This document shows positions 59,201 through 62,587 of a DNA stretch of 62,587 bases, piece by piece. This stretch comes from Butyriboletus loyo (lineage: Eukaryota > Basidiomycota > Agaricomycetes > Boletales > Boletaceae), in contig JBBPSI010000151.1 in the NCBI GenBank assembly GCA_038093515.1, forward strand, positions 1 to 62,587, in the 5' to 3' direction. Position 1 is the stretch's first letter; each line of letters opens with the position of its first letter. Both the position numbers and the translations under genes were made by a program. The notes beneath the pieces are model-generated. The model saw only the letters and a program-made list of their open reading frames with translations, was not told the origin of the DNA and ran no database searches.

Positions 59201-60367
59201 GTTGTTCTATCAGAAACTGCAAAATGAGAAATACAGAAGTTGAATAACTGTGACTGGAGAGGGTGATGAACGACCCCGTGAGACACAGTGACGCATGTCG
59301 TTTAACTCGTGACATACCTGAGAGGTTGGTATTGGGATTGCTGTAAAACCAATGTAACAGATAACTGTCCGCACGGTACGGTCAACCCAAAACTATATGC
59401 CCGCCCGTTCGATCCAGGTGTAGGCCCGCCTTGGATACTTGTCCCGCGTGGGACTTGAGCACGGTCGTGGAGCCTTTGCGTTGACCATGCCCCTGGCCAG
59501 CCTCGCTGGCAGCCCTGTGCCGTTTTTTACGCTCGGAAGAGGAAGTCGGCTCATATTTGAGTGCTACCTAGTCTTTCGCGGGGATCATCGGTGGTGTCCA
59601 CCGTGTCCCAGAAGCCAGTCAGGTGGTCCAAAGATGTGGTAAGTCGGGACCCGGTGTCATCGAAGAGAGGAAAGGTGCGGAATTGGAGCCAGGAGATGGT
59701 TTAGAGGCACAATGGTCCATTAGGTATGGGCTAGACGCGGGTGGGGGAAGCGATCAGATCATACGAGGGGCTCGCAATGAAAAACGACTTGTTTGTTGAT
59801 CCCGGGGACCAGATGAGTGCGCTAGAATGTTGCGGACCAACTTTTGCGCGTGATGAAAGAGACAACGTTGACCGTCATACAAGCAGGCTAGTATTTGGAA
59901 GAAAGCGCGTTCGAGTACGATGAGGACACACGAGGAAAAGGCGTAATATACCAAAAGATCGTTCCACAAACAAGAATGTCGAATGGGATGAGTTTTACGA
60001 GAGAAGAGAGTTGACAGCGATTCCAGTCCAAGCAGCACGATAGATTCTGAGATAGGAGGGTTAGGGAGTGAATAGGATCAGAGCAGGAGATGGTCAAATC
60101 AATCGCTGTACCGGAGATTTCCGCAATCCAAGCGCGCACCTTCGTCACCAACGCCGATCAGCGCACGACCTCGCCGCTCAATCACACTGAGAAAAACTCA
60201 CCGACTCCGATAATAGCGCGACACCATTGGCAGAGCTCACACGCAACCCCACCTATGTGCCAGCCATCAACTGGACCACAAACAGGCACAAAACGGGCGA
60301 TTTCAGACTCGCTAAGTAGAGCGCAGAATTGACGCAGGCAGATGATGAACGTGCCGGTCCCCCCAAA
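59201..60367. other. conserved spacer of tandem unit 2
   Basis: It matches 52082-53081 closely, including the VPRGT and HGRGAFALT frames. No domain-bearing gene is seen. Confidence 0.5.
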
Positions 60368-61131
60368 ATGGTCGAACCACAAGGTATGCGCCAAATTCCG
60401 ACCTATACATACGTTCCTTTCACCCATTTGACTTCGTTTTACAGAAAATTGATTATGGCATGTGAGAGACGCTCCTGTTGCGGCTACAGAAGACCAAAAT
60501 GCATATTACATAGTTGACTACGACTAACCTTAGTTGCAATAGCATCATGCGAGACACCAGCAATGACAGCGCACGCACGGCGAAATCAAGTCGGGGGATC
60601 TCAGGTAAGTGACAAAAGGCTAACCTATCATTGCTTCGAGCTCATGGGTATACAGCAAGTATGTGCGTATCGAAATCAGCTCAGGCGGCCTCAGGTAAGT
60701 CCCTCACATATACCCCGATGTATTACTCACAAATATAATGTATACAGCGAGTGCAGGCATGTCGAAATCAATGTGCGCAGCCTCACGTAAGTCCTTCGCA
60801 TGTACCACGAAATATTACTAACCATGTTCGATAGTCGATGACGACGAATACAACTCGGCCGGCAATGGGCCGCAGCGGTCATGCTGCTTCAGGTAAGTCA
60901 AAATTACGACGTCAATGTTATATTAACTAGTTAATTATAGTGAGCATCATTGAGGACACCGATGAGGGCCCTGGCCTGGAATTTGATCAAGCCCAAGCCC
61001 TGGCTTTCAGGCCAGGCTCATCCATCATTAGGCCGATGAGATTAGAGACTTTGGGAGATGGCTCCACGGCACGGTCGCGTTTCCCCACTCGCCTGTGCTT
61101 GCACGCCCGATTCGCTCTTCCTTCCTCCTGA
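60368..61131 (+). CDS. small multi-exon Ser/Ala-rich protein (unit 2)
   Basis: A near-identical copy of the unit 1 gene. The 39-base exons lie at 60656-60694 and 60748-60786, exactly 7248 bases from their unit 1 counterparts, and the last exon ends FALPSS at 61131. The start region differs: MVEPQ followed by GTATGC here, against MVGLQ followed by GCAAGC in unit 1. The same unresolved phases apply. Function unknown. Confidence 0.45.
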
Positions 61132-62023
61132 CCTCCCCACTTGTCGTCGCCGTGCGAGCTCGTTTCCCCCGGCACATGGTCGGATCCCTTGGTCCGTGCG
61201 AGCCCATTCTGCTTGCGGTGCATTTTTCGGGTTGTAGCAAGTCTTCTCAACATCTTCGTAAGACGGATAACTCTTGGTTATACTCGCGCTCATGCTTTGT
61301 TGGTACTAGCAGTACCTTCGGACGGCCAACGTCACGTTACCGTCACCATGGGTAGACTGCATCACAGCCTTAGATAAGTCCCTCACATACCACGATATAT
61401 AGTGTTTATTGTCCGACTCTCGTTATCCCAATTTCAGGTACCGTGTTCAGGTCCTTCACCGGAGACAAAATGAAAACTGGGCGGGAACCGTGGTGAGATT
61501 TTTTTTCGCGGTCGACGCCACATTGATTCCTGATCAGCAGCTCGTAGGCGAATTTGGGGGTGCTGGTGGCTGGGGCACGTGGGGTGTCTACAAGGACTCG
61601 TGTGAACCTGCATCCTCTAGCTTGAGCTACGAGGAACGGTGTTCCTAATAGCTCTGCGAGCGTGTACGGCGGAGCTCGAGCCCTGCGATCGGATAGGCGT
61701 TAGGCCTTGGTCAACATCGCCAGGGCAACTTAGTAAACTATCGACCGGGAAAAACCCAGCAGAGTCGGGGGCCAACGCCGCGGAACTGGAGAGATGCCCG
61801 GTAATGTCTCATCTTCACGTTTCCTTCTCTATTATTGCTATGAATGATCAATTAAATACTGTCCTACAATTCTAGCCTCCGTGTGTGAATAGACTTGGTT
61901 TATGACTATCGGGTGAATATCCTGGCAAGCTCGATCATGGACAGGCTTATCAGAGTTCATACTGATGTTGCGAGGTGACACGAAATTAAAGAACTGCACG
62001 ATCAATGTCCGTATATTTGCGAA
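61132..62023. other. spacer and start of tandem unit 3
   Basis: It matches 53884-54980 with a deletion around 61370-61500, where unit 1 has the 54120-54480 stretch. The unit landmark GGCCTTGGTCAACATCG is at about 61704. No gene is supported. Confidence 0.55.
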
Positions 62024-62587
62024 TTACATCAAACGATTTGGATCAAGGTAAGTCATCGTGTGTGCCTGAACGATTACACAGCAACCACGCAGGAAGGGTG
62101 ATGGCAAGGGTAGAGTACCTTGATCCTTGCTCATGCTGATCCACTGTAAGTATAACGATATAAGTCAAAGAAAAGTTACGCGCACCGTTACACGGACCCC
62201 CGCGGCCGAGGAGGTGTCAGATGGAACCTTCGTTGCAGGTGGTTGCGTCTAATAGGACGTGAGCTGTCGTGACGAGGCCTCATGACCAGTAAGAAACATA
62301 CCGCGTCTGCTACCATTGGATCCGCAGCACGCTCTCCACTATGAGAGGCATCTTCGTTTGGATGTTTAGGAGCAGTAGTGGCCTTGGCAGGAGGTTTAGG
62401 CTGTAGTATCTGATGAGTTCCTGTATACAAATCCGAGAAATAGTAACGAACCTGTCGGTTTCTGGCATATCCTGTAGTCGTTCGCTAATATGAAATGTTA
62501 GATACTGCACATCCGATCGTCTAGGCAAGGAAGAATACTCACTCGCTTACGTTTACCCGCAGCCATCCACGAAGGGCCCTCGGTTGT
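62024..62587 (-). CDS. WD40 repeat gene copy G, tail exons only (runs off the window)
   Basis: Only the 3' exons are inside the window: a last exon from about 62024, a proline-rich exon HQILQPKPPAKATTAPKHPN (about 62310-62415), an exon SERLQDMPETDR (about 62460-62490) and the beginning of the MAAGKRKR exon at the right edge. The sequence is closer to copy D than to copy E. The propeller lies beyond the window. Confidence 0.65.

Larger units (their letters stand above)
54662..61705. repeat. tandem segmental duplication, unit 2
   Basis: It has the same order as unit 1: WD40 copy E (-), DUF6533-like gene (-), spacer, small multi-exon gene (+). Offsets to unit 1 drift from about 7090 at the WD40 start to 7195 at the DUF6533-like stop and 7248 at the small gene, reflecting indels. 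Confidence 0.85.

Overview
The window is nuclear DNA of a filamentous basidiomycete, most likely an agaricomycete. Genes run on both strands and are broken by short GT-AG introns of about 45-65 bases. They include a fungal chaperonin subunit and a gluconeogenesis regulator of the ERT1/AcuK type, together with expanded families typical of mushroom-forming fungi: WD40 repeat proteins, a HET-domain protein, a FunK1-like kinase remnant and DUF6533-like membrane proteins. The WD40/TPR style recalls Boletales families; that placement is from memory, not from a search.

Layout. (1) 1-7715 is an AT-rich, non-coding tandem array of roughly 3 kb units with hairpins and nested minisatellites. (2) 7.7-21.2 kb is accessory: a WD40 gene, a WD40-TPR-HET fusion gene on the minus strand, one arm of a dispersed inverted duplication, a second WD40 gene and a decayed kinase. 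(3) 21.3-40.4 kb is a more conserved stretch: a flavin monooxygenase whose reading frame continues from an aldo-keto reductase, a tryptophan synthase beta pseudogene, CCT gamma, an ERT1-like zinc cluster factor, a Gfo/Idh/MocA oxidoreductase, a VIT-vWA protein and small unknown genes. (4) 41.1-62.6 kb is accessory again: the other inverted arm, a deleted WD40 copy, then a tandem array of about 7 kb units. Each unit carries a WD40 gene (-), a DUF6533-like gene (-) and a small multi-exon gene (+). The last unit runs off the window.

The theme of the accessory parts is amplification and decay of one WD40 family around a HET gene. HET domains act in fungal non-self recognition and WD40 repeats often serve as the variable sensor, so the window may be an allorecognition-type island. 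That is an inference. One tandem WD40 copy (54981-56907) has an open WD40 frame; the others show a premature stop, a missing start codon, a one-base deletion or an internal deletion. Exon limits were read by eye from splice signals and paralogue comparison and should be treated as approximate unless stated.
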